47,803 nt of DNA from Draconibacterium sp. (GTDB lineage: Bacteria; Bacteroidota; Bacteroidia; Bacteroidales; Prolixibacteraceae). Location: assembly GCA_011620585.1 (NCBI GenBank), contig WOYV01000098.1, positions 1 through 47,803 on the forward strand. Direction: 5' to 3'. Within the stretch, counting starts at the first letter, position 1. Each line of letters opens with the position of its first letter. Shown here in pieces: positions 34,067-42,730 of the stretch. Under the pieces are notes generated by a model. It did no database searches. It was not told the origin of the DNA and worked only from the letters and a program-made list of their open reading frames with translations. The translations under genes and the position numbers were made by a program.

Positions 34067-34129
34067 GGTGTTGAGATTTTAATTTCGTTAAATGTAAGGA
34101 ATTAAAATTTTATTCAACAAATGGGCGTC

Positions 34130-34157
34130 AAAAAAAAATATGAGTTCGTTTTCGAAC
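34130..34157 (-). terminator. Candidate terminator for ribBA
   Basis: On the minus strand GTTCG (34157-34153) pairs with CGAAC (34148-34144) around AAAA, followed closely by a T run (34138-34130). It lies about 100 bases after the ribBA stop. Confidence 0.45.
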
Positions 34158-34253
34158 CATATCTAATACAATTACTGAAATGAGTAACTCAATGAGTTTA
34201 AAAGATTTGCCCTATCCGTTTCATATAGAATGGAGCGTGCAAAAACAGTAAGA

Positions 34254-35480
34254 TTATTGGTCGTAGTTAAAGCGTTTCAGGTTGTGTCCCATCCGATCAC
34301 GCTTGGTTTTCATGTATTTCTGGTTGTGCGGATTGGGCTGAATTTCGAGAGGTACAATTTCGCTAACTTGCAGACCATATCCTTCGAGCCCCACACGTTT
34401 CACCGGATTATTGGTCATAAGGCGCATTTTAGTAACACCAAGGTTGCGAAGAATTTGCGCCCCAATTCCATAATCCCGTTCATCAGCTTTAAATCCAAGA
34501 TGAAGATTTGCCTCTACAGTATCAAGCCCCTGATCCTGAAGCTTATAAGCAGCAATTTTATTTAACAGGCCAATACCACGACCTTCCTGCATGATATAAA
34601 CAATAGCGCCTTTTCCTGCTTTTTCAATCATTTCCATCGAAGCATGCAACTGATCGCCGCACTCACAACGCATCGAACCAAAAATGTCACCCGTCATACA
34701 CGAGGAATGGACCCGGGTAAGAATGGGTTCATTTGGTTCCCACGAACCTTTAATTAAGGCCAAATGTTCAACACCGTTGGATTTCTGACGGTAAGGAATT
34801 ATTCTAAAATCGCCATAATGGGTAGGCAGATGAACCTCTTCTCCCCTTTCAATAAGATTCTCACCCTGAAAGAGATAGGAAATCAGATCTTTAATGGTAA
34901 CAATCTTTAGATTGTGCTTTAGTGCAAATTCGTAAAGTTGAGGCAAACGCGCCATGGTTCCGTCGTCGTTCATAATTTCAACAAGAACTCCCGAGGGTTT
35001 TAAACCCGCCAAACGGGTGAGGTCGACAGCAGCTTCAGTATGACCGCTTCTACGTAATACTCCCCGATCTTTAGCTTTGAGCGGGAAAATATGTCCCGGG
35101 CGCCCCAACTGCTCGGGACGCGTATTGTCATCCACCAGCATTTTGATGGTAATCGCGCGGTCGGCAGCAGAAATTCCGGTACTTACATCAGGATGGATCG
35201 CATCAACCGAGACAGTAAAATTGGTTTCGTTAGATGAGGTATTCTTTCCCACCATCAAATCGAGTTTGAGTTGATCACAACGTTCTTCGGTAAGAGCCAC
35301 GCAAATCAAGCCGCGCGCCTGACTGGCCATAAAATTCACCACTTCGGGTGTAATCAGCTCCGATGCCACAATCAGATCCCCTTCATTCTCCCGATCTTCA
35401 TCATCCACCACAATCACCATTTCGCCGCTTCGTATAGATGAAATAGCTTCGGGAATCGTATTTAACTTGATTTCTGTCAT
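34254..35480 (-). CDS. ribBA: Bifunctional 3,4-dihydroxy-2-butanone-4-phosphate synthase / GTP cyclohydrolase II
   Basis: A 408-residue fusion catalysing both entry steps of riboflavin synthesis. The RibB half (about 1-205) has [17 protein letters not shown] and [17 protein letters not shown]. The RibA half (about 206-408) has the zinc cysteines in [19 protein letters not shown], followed by GTP-binding [13 protein letters not shown] and LMTNNP. Both active sites look complete. Flavin is needed in quantity by the Rnf complex encoded 1.3 kb away, although no operon link exists. The gene is monocistronic and minus strand. Confidence 0.96.
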   Translation of the reverse strand: MTEIKLNTIPEAISSIRSGEMVIVVDDEDRENEGDLIVASELITPEVVNFMASQARGLICVALTEERCDQLKLDLMVGKNTSSNETNFTVSVDAIHPDVSTGISAADRAITIKMLVDDNTRPEQLGRPGHIFPLKAKDRGVLRRSGHTEAAVDLTRLAGLKPSGVLVEIMNDDGTMARLPQLYEFALKHNLKIVTIKDLISYLFQGENLIERGEEVHLPTHYGDFRIIPYRQKSNGVEHLALIKGSWEPNEPILTRVHSSCMTGDIFGSMRCECGDQLHASMEMIEKAGKGAIVYIMQEGRGIGLLNKIAAYKLQDQGLDTVEANLHLGFKADERDYGIGAQILRNLGVTKMRLMTNNPVKRVGLEGYGLQVSEIVPLEIQPNPHNQKYMKTKRDRMGHNLKRFNYDQ

Positions 35481-35652
35481 AACTGCCTTTTAAAATCAGG
35501 CGCAAAATTACAAACTTTTATCGAACCGAACATGATATTTTACTTTAACCGAAGTGCTATATACAATCTTAACTTTCGCGATTGAACTTTTCATTTTCTT
35601 GGATTATATTGCGTTCGATTACCTTTGAAACCTATTCAGTAGCACTCAATTT

Positions 35653-36622
35653 ATGAAAAAAATACTGGTATTGTTGCACATCCTGCTTTCCACAAATCGT
35701 TTATCAACCGGGCGTTGATTAACGGCATCCGAAACATGGATGGAATCCTGGTTCATGAATTGTACGAACTTTACCCCGATTTTTTTATCGATGTGGAAGC
35801 CGAACAAAAGTTGTTACTGGAGCACGATATAATTGTTTGGCATCATCCATTTTATTGGTACAGTGCTCCCGCCATTTGTAATTCATGGCTCACATGTTAT
35901 GACAGGAGACATGCTGGCAAAACAAACTCGAATACGACGAAGTGGAGGACCATGAAAACCCTGTAATTCTTGCCGGGTTCGGACGTTTTGGATTGGTAAT
36001 TGGAAGGGTCCTGCTGGCCAATAACATCAAGGTCACCATCCTCGACAATAATCCTGAGAACGTAGAAGTACTTCGTAAACACGGGTTTAAATTATATTTT
36101 GGCGATGTTACCCGTCCACAACTCCTTGAAAATGCAGGAATTAAAAATGCGCGTGTTCTCATCCTGAGCATGGCCGAGCACGAAGAAGCGTTGAAAGTGG
36201 CGCATTATGTTCGCGAGAAATACCCTCATGTAAAGATACTGGCCCGGGCCAAAGATATCTTTCATGTGTTCGAATTCTTTAAACTCGATGTACGAAATGT
36301 TCAACGTGAAATGTTTGAGTCGGCCATGGAACTAAGTGCCGATGCCTTGGTCGAATTAGGTTTTACCCGCTACGAAGCTTACCGAACCATATGCATGTTT
36401 AAACATCATGAAGAACAGGTTCGCGATGAACTTTACCAACACTGGCTCGACGACCATAACCAGTTCATACGCGAATCGAAATGGTTCCGCGAACAAGTAC
36501 AGAAAACGCTGCAAGCCGAAAAAAACTATTCGATACACGAAACCGATTTTGCCTGGGGTGTGAATTCGTTAAAAAAGGAAAAACAGGCGAATCATGATGA
36601 AGCCTCATCAAATAATAGTTAG
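35653..36622 (+). pseudogene. Collapsed kefF-kefC remnant (potassium efflux system)
   Basis: From ATG 35653 the KefF-type start MKKILVLL is followed by a frame loss (one G missing near 35676; the next frame reads HPAFHKSFINRALINGI). The quinone-reductase core runs to HHPFYWYSAPA. It then jumps to a later KefF segment (PFVIHGSHVMTGDMLAKQ) at about 35870, and near 35930 to the C-terminus of KefC (EYDEVEDHENPVILAGFGRFG). That TrkA-N domain and the tail run intact to 36622. All of the KefC antiporter membrane domain is missing. An open frame of up to 226 codons covers the TrkA-N part and could still be translated from GTG 35942, but no potassium efflux is possible. Confidence 0.85.
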
Positions 36623-36765
36623 TTATATGTGTTTCCAAGATTTGATATAAGCGATGGTTCAGATTTGAGTTACGCGAAGCTTTTTGTACTAAATTAGACT
36701 GACTATAAATTGCGCCATTTTCAGAAAATTTGATTTTTTGTCATTTCCAGATTTAATATAAAATC

Positions 36766-36773
36766 TAAATTTG
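36766..36773 (+). promoter_or_regulatory. -7 promoter box of the rnf operon
   Basis: TAAATTTG fits TAnnTTTG; TTTG at 36737-36740 is 25 bases upstream, longer than the usual 19-21. A start about 36780 gives a 20-base leader before the likely rseC start at 36801, the same spacing as at hisS. Confidence 0.55.
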
Positions 36774-36800
36774 CAATCTCTAAATAGCAAAATAAGAGTT

Positions 36801-37217
36801 ACGGAAACAAATATCAGACATAGAGGATTTGTAAAAGAGGTGGGCAACAACAAGTTGATAGTTAACATCATCAGCCAGTCAGCCTGTTCCACTTGCCATT
36901 CGAAGGGAGCATGCACAGTTTCCGATTTTGAAGACAAGGAAATCGAGATCAATGAATTTTCCGGAGACTACCGGGTTGGGCAAGAAGTAACCATCATTTT
37001 TAAAGAATCAAAAGGATTTACAGCCTTGATGTGGGGTTATATGATCCCATTTCTGTTGGTGCTAATTACACTTATTGCGGCTACTGAAACCACGGGAAAC
37101 GAGCTATTGTCCGGACTTCTGTCGTTGGCAGTATTAATACCATATTATACAGCATTATATTTTTTAAGGCATCATTTAAAAAAAATATTCAAATTCGAAC
37201 TCGAAGAAATCAATTAA
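36801..37217 (+). CDS. rseC: SoxR-reducing system protein RseC
   Basis: A 138-residue protein, the usual first gene of Bacteroidota rnf operons. The N-terminus IRHRGFVKEVGNNKLIVNI, the cysteines in SACSTCHSKGACTVSD and two membrane helices (about residues 78-95 and 103-120, MIPFLLVLITLIAA) are typical. No ATG, GTG or usable TTG exists near the expected start. Family alignment puts the start just before NIRHRG, where the codon is ACG (36801); the TTG at 36771 lies inside the promoter box. This is either a non-canonical ACG start or a mutated ATG. rnfB follows 3 bases after its stop. Confidence 0.85.
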   Translation, partial: TETNIRHRGFVKEVGNNKLIVNIISQSACSTCHSKGACTVSDFEDKEIEINEFSGDYRVGQEVTIIFKESKGFTALMWGYMIPFLLVLITLIAATETTGNELLSGLLSLAVLIPYYTALYFLRHHLKKIFKFELEEIN

Positions 37218-37220
37218 CCT

Positions 37221-38084
37221 ATGAGTATTATCGTAATATATACCATTGTCACATTATCACTGATTGGCGCTACTGCGGCCATTATCCTATATTTTGTGGC
37301 ACAGAAATTCAAGGTTTTTGAAGATCCGCGGATCGATGAAGTAGAAGGTGCGCTTCCGGGAGCTAATTGCGGAGGTTGCGGTTTTGCAGGTTGTCGTGCT
37401 TTCGCCGAAGCCTGCGTTAAAGCCAGCGATCTTGGTGATTTGAACTGTCCGGTGGGCGGAAACGACACCATGGCAAGCGTAGCCACTACCCTTGGATTGG
37501 AGGCGGTGAAGAAAGATCCGCGAGTAGCATTTATCCGTTGTAACGGAACGTGTGACAATCGTCCCAAAACCAGCTCGTTCGATGGCGCATCTACCTGTTC
37601 GATTGCATCGTCGGTGTATAGTGGTGAAACTGATTGCCAGTTTGGTTGTCTGGGTTACGGCGACTGTGTCGATGCCTGCGATTTTGATGCCATTGACTTA
37701 CGCGCAGAAATGGGCGTTCCGCTTATTCTCGACGATAAATGCGTGGCTTGCGGCGCTTGTGTAGATGCGTGTCCGAAAAACCTGATCGAATTGCGAAAGA
37801 AAATGCCAAAAGACCGCAAAATTGTGGTGGCATGTCGTAATACCGACAAAGGCGGCGTGGCCCGAAAAGCGTGCAGTGTTGCTTGTATCGGTTGCGGTAA
37901 ATGCGAAAAAGTATGTGCTTTCGATGCTATAACCATCGAAAACAACCTGGCATTTATCGATTCGGATAAATGTAAATTGTGCAGAAAATGTGCGCCGGTT
38001 TGCCCAACCAATTCCATTCTTGAGTTAAACTTTCCACCCCGAAAGGTGAAGCCGGAACCTGAATTAGAAACCAAAGAAAATTAA
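37221..38084 (+). CDS. rnfB: Electron transport complex subunit RnfB
   Basis: A 287-residue iron-sulfur protein of the ion-translocating ferredoxin:NAD+ oxidoreductase. An N-terminal membrane helix (about 3-22) is followed by the 4Fe-4S domain NCGGCGFAGCRAFAEACV (about 49-66). Ferredoxin-type cysteine motifs come after: CLGYGDCVDACDF, CVACGACVDACPKN, CIGCGKCEKVCAF and CKLCRKCAPVCPTN. It takes electrons from reduced ferredoxin at the cytoplasmic face. The gene sits between rseC and rnfC with gaps of 3 and 6 bases. Confidence 0.97.
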   Translation: MSIIVIYTIVTLSLIGATAAIILYFVAQKFKVFEDPRIDEVEGALPGANCGGCGFAGCRAFAEACVKASDLGDLNCPVGGNDTMASVATTLGLEAVKKDPRVAFIRCNGTCDNRPKTSSFDGASTCSIASSVYSGETDCQFGCLGYGDCVDACDFDAIDLRAEMGVPLILDDKCVACGACVDACPKNLIELRKKMPKDRKIVVACRNTDKGGVARKACSVACIGCGKCEKVCAFDAITIENNLAFIDSDKCKLCRKCAPVCPTNSILELNFPPRKVKPEPELETKEN

Positions 38085-38090
38085 TACAGG

Positions 38091-39422
38091 ATGTTGAAAA
38101 CGTTCAAGCTGGGCGGAGTACATCCTCCCGAAAATAAGTTGTCAAAAAATCAGAAGATTGAGACCCTCGCTTTGCCAAAGTCCGTGTTTATTCCGGTGGC
38201 CATGCACATTGGTGCTCCGGCAACTCCACTGGTAAAAAAAGGAGACAAGGTAAAAGTTGGCCAGGTGATTGCCCAAAGCAGCAGTTTTGTATCCACCAAT
38301 ATTCACTCCTCGGTTTCGGGAACAGTGAAAAAAGTAGATTTCTCCGCCGATAGTTCGGGCTATCCAAAACAAGGAATTTTTATCGATGTTGAAGGGGATG
38401 AATGGATGGATGAAATCGACCGTACAACCGATCTTGTAAAAGAGATATCGGTCGATGGGGCCGAAATTGTAAAACGAATCCAGGATGCCGGTATTGTTGG
38501 TTTAGGAGGCGCTACCTTCCCTACGCATGTAAAACTCGTTCCACCAAAAGGGATGAAAGCTGAGCTTCTGCTGATTAACGGTGTCGAATGCGAACCCTAC
38601 CTGACAGCGGACCATCGTTTGATGCTTGAAAAAGCCGACGAAATCATGGTAGGAATCCAGTTGCTAATGAAAGCAATGAATGTGGATAAAGCCGTAATTG
38701 GGATCGAAAACAATAAACCGGACGCAATTCAGCTTTTAAAAGAAAAATGCAAAACTTGCCCGGGAGTAAGTGTGGTTGCCTTAAAAGTGCAGTATCCGCA
38801 GGGTGGTGAAAAACAGCTGATCAACGCAGTAACCGGTCGTGAAGTTCCATCCGGAGCCCTGCCAATTGCAGTTGGCGCAGTGGTGAGTAACGTAGGTACT
38901 GCCTTTGCTGTTTACGAAGCTATTCAGAAAAACAAACCACTGTTCGAACGCGTGGTTACGGTAACCGGGAAAGGTGTTTTGAAACCCTCGAATTTCCTGG
39001 TGCGTATCGGCACCCCAACTTCAGAACTGGTAGAAGCAGCCGGAGGATTACCCGATGATACAGGTAAAATTATCAGTGGCGGACCAATGATGGGCAAAGC
39101 TATTCCTTCGCTGGATGTGCCGGTAACCAAAGGAACATCGGGAATTTTGCTGATGCGAGAGGAAGAATCGAAACGGAAAGAAGTATTGAATTGTATTCGT
39201 TGTTCGCGTTGTACCAGTGTTTGCCCGATGGGACTTGAACCTTACTTGCTAATGACTTTGGGTGAAAAGCAAATCTTCGATCGTGCAGAGCAGGAACGCG
39301 TGATGGATTGTATTGAATGTGGTTCGTGTAGTTACACTTGCCCATCGAATCGTCCTCTGCTCGATTACATCCGTTTTGGGAAAGGGAAAGTAGGAGCGAT
39401 TATCCGTTCAAGAAAGAAATAA
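38091..39422 (+). CDS. rnfC: Electron transport complex subunit RnfC
   Basis: A 443-residue peripheral subunit carrying FMN, NADH-binding and iron-sulfur sites. The N-terminal GGVHPPENK is the family signature. The nucleotide/FMN domain includes GLGGATFPTHVKL near 142 and LLINGVECEPYLTADHRLM near 160. The two 4Fe-4S motifs are CIRCSRCTSVCP near 367 and CIECGSCSYTCP near 406. It is the site of NAD+ reduction. After its stop, a REP-like hairpin and about 110 bases separate it from rnfD, an unusually wide gap in this operon. Confidence 0.97.
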   Translation: MLKTFKLGGVHPPENKLSKNQKIETLALPKSVFIPVAMHIGAPATPLVKKGDKVKVGQVIAQSSSFVSTNIHSSVSGTVKKVDFSADSSGYPKQGIFIDVEGDEWMDEIDRTTDLVKEISVDGAEIVKRIQDAGIVGLGGATFPTHVKLVPPKGMKAELLLINGVECEPYLTADHRLMLEKADEIMVGIQLLMKAMNVDKAVIGIENNKPDAIQLLKEKCKTCPGVSVVALKVQYPQGGEKQLINAVTGREVPSGALPIAVGAVVSNVGTAFAVYEAIQKNKPLFERVVTVTGKGVLKPSNFLVRIGTPTSELVEAAGGLPDDTGKIISGGPMMGKAIPSLDVPVTKGTSGILLMREEESKRKEVLNCIRCSRCTSVCPMGLEPYLLMTLGEKQIFDRAEQERVMDCIECGSCSYTCPSNRPLLDYIRFGKGKVGAIIRSRKK

Positions 39423-39434
39423 AAAAGAATAAAA

Positions 39435-39497
39435 CGTCATTCTGAACTTGTTTCAGAATCTCAAACAGAAAGAACATGAAACAAGTTCAGGTTGACG
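39435..39497. repeat. REP-like hairpin element between rnfC and rnfD
   Basis: The left arm at 39435-39455 (CGTCATTCTGAACTTGTTTCA) and the right arm at 39477-39497 are 21-nt inverted repeats with two mismatches around a 21-nt centre. Sequences beginning GTCATTCTGAACTTGTTTCAG are familiar REP elements in Bacteroidota and are usually linked to RAYT transposases, of which none is in this window. Being inside the operon, it may stabilise the upstream mRNA or lower rnfD onward. Confidence 0.8.
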
Positions 39498-39530
39498 GAT
39501 TCAACAAGAAATATTACAAACAGCTGACTA

Positions 39531-40511
39531 ATGAGTAGTAGATTATTAACAGTTTCGCCTTCGCCGCACGTACATTCGAGCGAATCGACCCAAAAGATCA
39601 TGTATCGGGTTGTTTATGCGATGATTCCAGCGCTGGCATGGTCGGTATTCGTTTTTGGATGGGATGCCCTTCGTGTTACGCTGATTGCCGTAGCCGCCTG
39701 TATTGCCATCGAGTACCTCATTCAGAAATACCTTTTAAAAGTTTCGCCAACCGTAAGCGACGGATCGGCATTGATCACCGGGATTCTGCTGGCTTTTAAC
39801 GTTCCGGCCAACCTGCCGTGGTGGATTATAATTATTGGCGCCATCGCAGCCATGGGAATTGGGAAACTTTCGTTTGGCGGAATCGGAAACAACGTTTTTA
39901 ACCCGGCTTTGGTGGGCCGCGTTTTCCTGTTGATCTCATTTCCGGTTCACATGACATCGTGGCCGGTGAATCACCAGGCCGGAATTGATGCAATTACCGC
40001 TGCCACACCACTTGGACTATTAAAAGAAGGAATTAAAAATGGTACTCCGATATCTGACATTGCCGGATTGCCGCACCTAAACGACATGTTGCTCGGAAAC
40101 ATTGGCGGTTCGCTGGGTGAGATTTCTGCCATTCTACTGATTTTTGGCGGAATTTACATGCTCTGGAAAAAAGTAATTACCTGGCAGGTCCCGGTTTCGA
40201 TAATTCTGACTGTAGCTATTATTTCAGGCATTTTCTGGATGATCAATCCTGAAGTATATGTGAATCCGGCTTACCATCTGCTTACCGGTGGTTTAATGCT
40301 GGGGGCTGTTTTTATGGCAACCGACATGGTTACATCGCCAATGACTGGCAAGGCCCAGGTTATTTATGGAATAGGAATCGGGATCATAACCATCAGCATT
40401 CGTATGTTTGGCGCTTACCCCGAAGGTATTTCCTTCGCCATCCTGATTATGAATGCGGTAACGCCATTGCTGAATTATTACATCAAACCAAAACGTTTCG
40501 GAGGAAAATAA
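39531..40511 (+). CDS. rnfD: Electron transport complex subunit RnfD
   Basis: A 326-residue integral membrane subunit with about nine to ten helices. The N-terminus LLTVSPSPHVHSSESTQKIM is typical. The covalent FMN threonine is in AITAATPLGLL (about 154-164). The helix following GGLMLGAVFMATDMVTSPMT and GKAQVIYGIGIGIIT are strongly conserved. It forms the membrane flavin route for electrons and ion movement together with RnfG, RnfE and RnfA. rnfG begins one base after its stop. Confidence 0.96.
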   Translation: MSSRLLTVSPSPHVHSSESTQKIMYRVVYAMIPALAWSVFVFGWDALRVTLIAVAACIAIEYLIQKYLLKVSPTVSDGSALITGILLAFNVPANLPWWIIIIGAIAAMGIGKLSFGGIGNNVFNPALVGRVFLLISFPVHMTSWPVNHQAGIDAITAATPLGLLKEGIKNGTPISDIAGLPHLNDMLLGNIGGSLGEISAILLIFGGIYMLWKKVITWQVPVSIILTVAIISGIFWMINPEVYVNPAYHLLTGGLMLGAVFMATDMVTSPMTGKAQVIYGIGIGIITISIRMFGAYPEGISFAILIMNAVTPLLNYYIKPKRFGGK

Positions 40512-40512
40512 G

Positions 40513-41094
40513 ATGGCAAAACGTGAATCTACTTTTATGAATATGGTGGTAACCCTGGTATTGGTTACCGGAATAGCAGCTGCCGTTTTGGGTTTTGTAT
40601 ACGATTTTACCAAGGCGCCGATTGAAGCGGCAAAACTGAAAGCACAAACCGAAGCTATTACCCAGGTACTTCCTGCTTTCGATCAACTTGGAGAGAGTTA
40701 CAAGGTGCAAACTGAATCCGGTGGTGACAGCCTCGAACTCTTTCCTGCTTACAAAGCGGGTGAACTGGTAGGGACGGCTGTTAAAACTTACACAAGAACA
40801 GGATTTAGTGGTTATATTTCGATTATGGCAGGTATTGATAAAGACGGAAACTTTTCGGGATACTCAGTACTGGAACACGCCGAGACTCCCGGATTGGGCT
40901 CAAAGATGGACACATGGTTCAGAAATTCGGATAAACCCAAACAAAATGTAATTGGCAAAAATCCGGAAACTACCAGGTTTACTGTTTCCAAAGATGGCGG
41001 TGACATTGACGCAATAACTGCTTCTACCATCTCTTCCCGTGCATTTTTGGATGCGATGAAAAGAGGATATACCGCATATGAAGCGAAGAAATAG
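40513..41094 (+). CDS. rnfG: Electron transport complex subunit RnfG
   Basis: A 193-residue subunit with an N-terminal membrane helix (about 9-28) and an outer FMN-binding domain. The covalent FMN threonine is expected in DIDAITASTISSRAFLDAM near 165-175. Conserved ETPGLGSKMDTWFR near 120 precedes it. It shuttles electrons through covalently bound flavin on the outer side. The stop at 41092-41094 abuts the remains of a four-helix-bundle gene, so the following operon genes are displaced by about 330 bases. Confidence 0.96.
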   Translation: MAKRESTFMNMVVTLVLVTGIAAAVLGFVYDFTKAPIEAAKLKAQTEAITQVLPAFDQLGESYKVQTESGGDSLELFPAYKAGELVGTAVKTYTRTGFSGYISIMAGIDKDGNFSGYSVLEHAETPGLGSKMDTWFRNSDKPKQNVIGKNPETTRFTVSKDGGDIDAITASTISSRAFLDAMKRGYTAYEAKK

Positions 41095-41346
41095 TTCAGC
41101 AATGGATAATATTGCCGAAGGATTTGAAAGAGGGGGAACAAAGAATTTATTCAATTTCTATACATTTCAAAAGGCTCAGCTGCTGAAACCCGATCTCAAT
41201 TATGTCGTGCTCTGGATAATGAGTACATTTCTGAAGGAGAATTTAAAGGTGCTTATGGGTTAGCCGATGAAGTTGGAAAACTTGAAAGAGGTTTAATAAA
41301 TCACTTAAAAGAAAGTGAATTAAAAGGTGACAAATTTAAAGAGTAA
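41095..41346 (+). pseudogene. Four-helix-bundle (S23/IVS-type) protein remnant within the rnf operon
   Basis: The first frame after rnfG reads [15 protein letters not shown], matching the [18 protein letters not shown] core of the four-helix-bundle family (TIGR02436 type, also found in 23S rRNA intervening sequences). A one-base deletion near 41142 then shifts the frame. The next frame continues [40 protein letters not shown] and [18 protein letters not shown] to TAA at 41344-41346. The N-terminal half (about 50 residues) is absent, the homology beginning right at the rnfG stop. It is debris of an inserted gene, not an rnf component. Confidence 0.8.
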
Positions 41347-41387
41347 AACTTATACGTTTAGTAAAATCATATTTTCAGGACTACACT

Positions 41388-41415
41388 CTGAACATTGAAC
41401 ACTAAACTCTAAACT
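41388..41415 (+). repeat. Degenerate 7-nt tandem repeat before rnfE
   Basis: Four successive heptamers are seen: CTGAACA, TTGAACA, CTAAACT, CTAAACT. They lie 9 bases upstream of the rnfE start codon, after the four-helix-bundle remnant, and could be part of the inserted segment. Confidence 0.5.
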
Positions 41416-41423
41416 GTAGAAAT

Positions 41424-42008
41424 ATGAATCAGTGGAAGAATTTTACAAAAGGATTTATTAAGGAAAACCCGGTATTTGTATTGGTACTTGGGATGTGTCC
41501 CACGCTTGGCGTAACCTCTTCGGCCATTAACGGCCTGGGAATGGGACTCGCCACCACTTTTGTTTTAATGATGTCGAACATTGTTATTTCATTGGTAAAA
41601 GGCGTAATTCCCGATAAAGTAAGAATACCTTCATTTATTGTGATTATTGCGGCTTTTGTAACTGTGGTCCAGCTATTAATGCAGGCATTTGTGCCCGCAT
41701 TGTTTAAAAGTCTGGGCTTGTTTATCCCGCTCATCGTAGTAAACTGTATTGTGTTGGGCCGCGCCGAAGCTTTCGCTTCAAAAAACAAAGTGGGTTCTTC
41801 AGCCATCGACGGGCTGGGAATTGGGCTTGGATTCACTTTCGCCCTGGTATTGCTTGGCAGTATTCGCGAAATTCTGGGTAGCGGAAAGCTGTTTAATATT
41901 ACCCTGTATTCCGAAAACTTTGGTACACTGATATTTGTGCTGGCGCCCGGTGCATTTATCGTTTTGGGATATTTAATTGCATTAATAAACCGACTAAAAA
42001 AGAGCTAA
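41424..42008 (+). CDS. rnfE: Electron transport complex subunit RnfE
   Basis: A 194-residue membrane protein with six helices. The start [20 protein letters not shown] and [18 protein letters not shown] are the family signature, followed by the second half [20 protein letters not shown] and [18 protein letters not shown]. RnfE and RnfA form a pseudo-symmetric pair of inverted-topology membrane subunits that together hold an iron-sulfur centre through conserved cysteines (MCPTLG, NCIVLG). rnfA follows 12 bases after the stop. Confidence 0.96.
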   Translation: MNQWKNFTKGFIKENPVFVLVLGMCPTLGVTSSAINGLGMGLATTFVLMMSNIVISLVKGVIPDKVRIPSFIVIIAAFVTVVQLLMQAFVPALFKSLGLFIPLIVVNCIVLGRAEAFASKNKVGSSAIDGLGIGLGFTFALVLLGSIREILGSGKLFNITLYSENFGTLIFVLAPGAFIVLGYLIALINRLKKS

Positions 42009-42020
42009 GGAGGATATAAA

Positions 42021-42593
42021 ATGAATTATTTTGTAATTGTACTAAGCGCAATATTAGTAAACAACATTGTTTTAATGAAGTTTTTGGGAATCTGCCCGTT
42101 TTTGGGTGTTTCCAAACGGTTATCAACTGCAATGGGAATGGCCGGTGCCGTAGCTTTCGTAATGACACTGGCAACTATTGTAACCTACCTCATTCAAATC
42201 TACATTCTGAATAAGTTCGGACTCGCCTATTTGCAAACCATAGCTTTCATTCTTGTTATCGCGGCCCTTGTTCAGTTGGTTGAAATTATTTTGAAAAAAG
42301 TAAGTCCTCCACTTTACCAGGCTCTCGGAATCTTTCTTCCGCTGATAACCACCAACTGTGCTATTCTGGGTGTGGCAATTCTTACTATTCAAAACGAGTT
42401 TAATTTGCTTGAAGGTGTGGTATTTGCCATTTCAAACGCCATTGGTTTTGGATTAGCGCTTACATTATTCGCAGGTATCCGTGAACACCTCGATCTTCAA
42501 GATATCCCAAAGGGTTTAAAAGGCACTCCCATCGCCTTGATTACTGCAGGAATTCTGGCTATGGCATTTATGGGATTCTCGGGTTTAGTGTAA
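42021..42593 (+). CDS. rnfA: Electron transport complex subunit RnfA
   Basis: A 190-residue membrane protein with six helices, homologous to RnfE in inverted topology. The N-terminus [20 protein letters not shown] and [20 protein letters not shown] is typical. The second conserved cysteine is in [16 protein letters not shown], and the C-terminus ends in [15 protein letters not shown] and [20 protein letters not shown]. It completes the set rnfB-C-D-G-E-A. A non-coding stretch of 137 bases follows with its own promoter, so the rnf transcript probably ends here. Confidence 0.96.
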   Translation: MNYFVIVLSAILVNNIVLMKFLGICPFLGVSKRLSTAMGMAGAVAFVMTLATIVTYLIQIYILNKFGLAYLQTIAFILVIAALVQLVEIILKKVSPPLYQALGIFLPLITTNCAILGVAILTIQNEFNLLEGVVFAISNAIGFGLALTLFAGIREHLDLQDIPKGLKGTPIALITAGILAMAFMGFSGLV

Positions 42594-42669
42594 GTTAAGC
42601 TTACATTAATGAATGAACAAATCAGCTTTAGCTGAGAGTAATATAATGCCTTTACTGGCAATTAAATCG

Positions 42670-42692
42670 TAAATTTGCTATCTACAGATAGC
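42670..42692 (+). promoter_or_regulatory. -7 box with a hairpin at the expected transcription start
   Basis: TAAATTTG (42670-42677) matches TAnnTTTG. It runs straight into GCTATC-TACA-GATAGC (42677-42692), a perfect 6-bp hairpin with a 4-nt loop that would sit at or near the 5' end of the transcript of the ATPase gene. Confidence 0.5.
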
Positions 42693-42730
42693 ATAAAACT
42701 GAGATTTTCGTAATTTAGAACCGATACAAA

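Noticed and set aside
35942-36622. An intact stand-alone TrkA-N potassium-channel regulator.
   Set aside because: The upstream pieces match KefF and the linker of KefC in order, so this is the surviving end of a deleted locus, although it may still be expressed.
41078-41263. A 61-codon small gene overlapping the rnfG end.
   Set aside because: Its first half is rnfG tail in another frame plus the four-helix-bundle core; after about 41142 it is out of frame with the conserved sequence.
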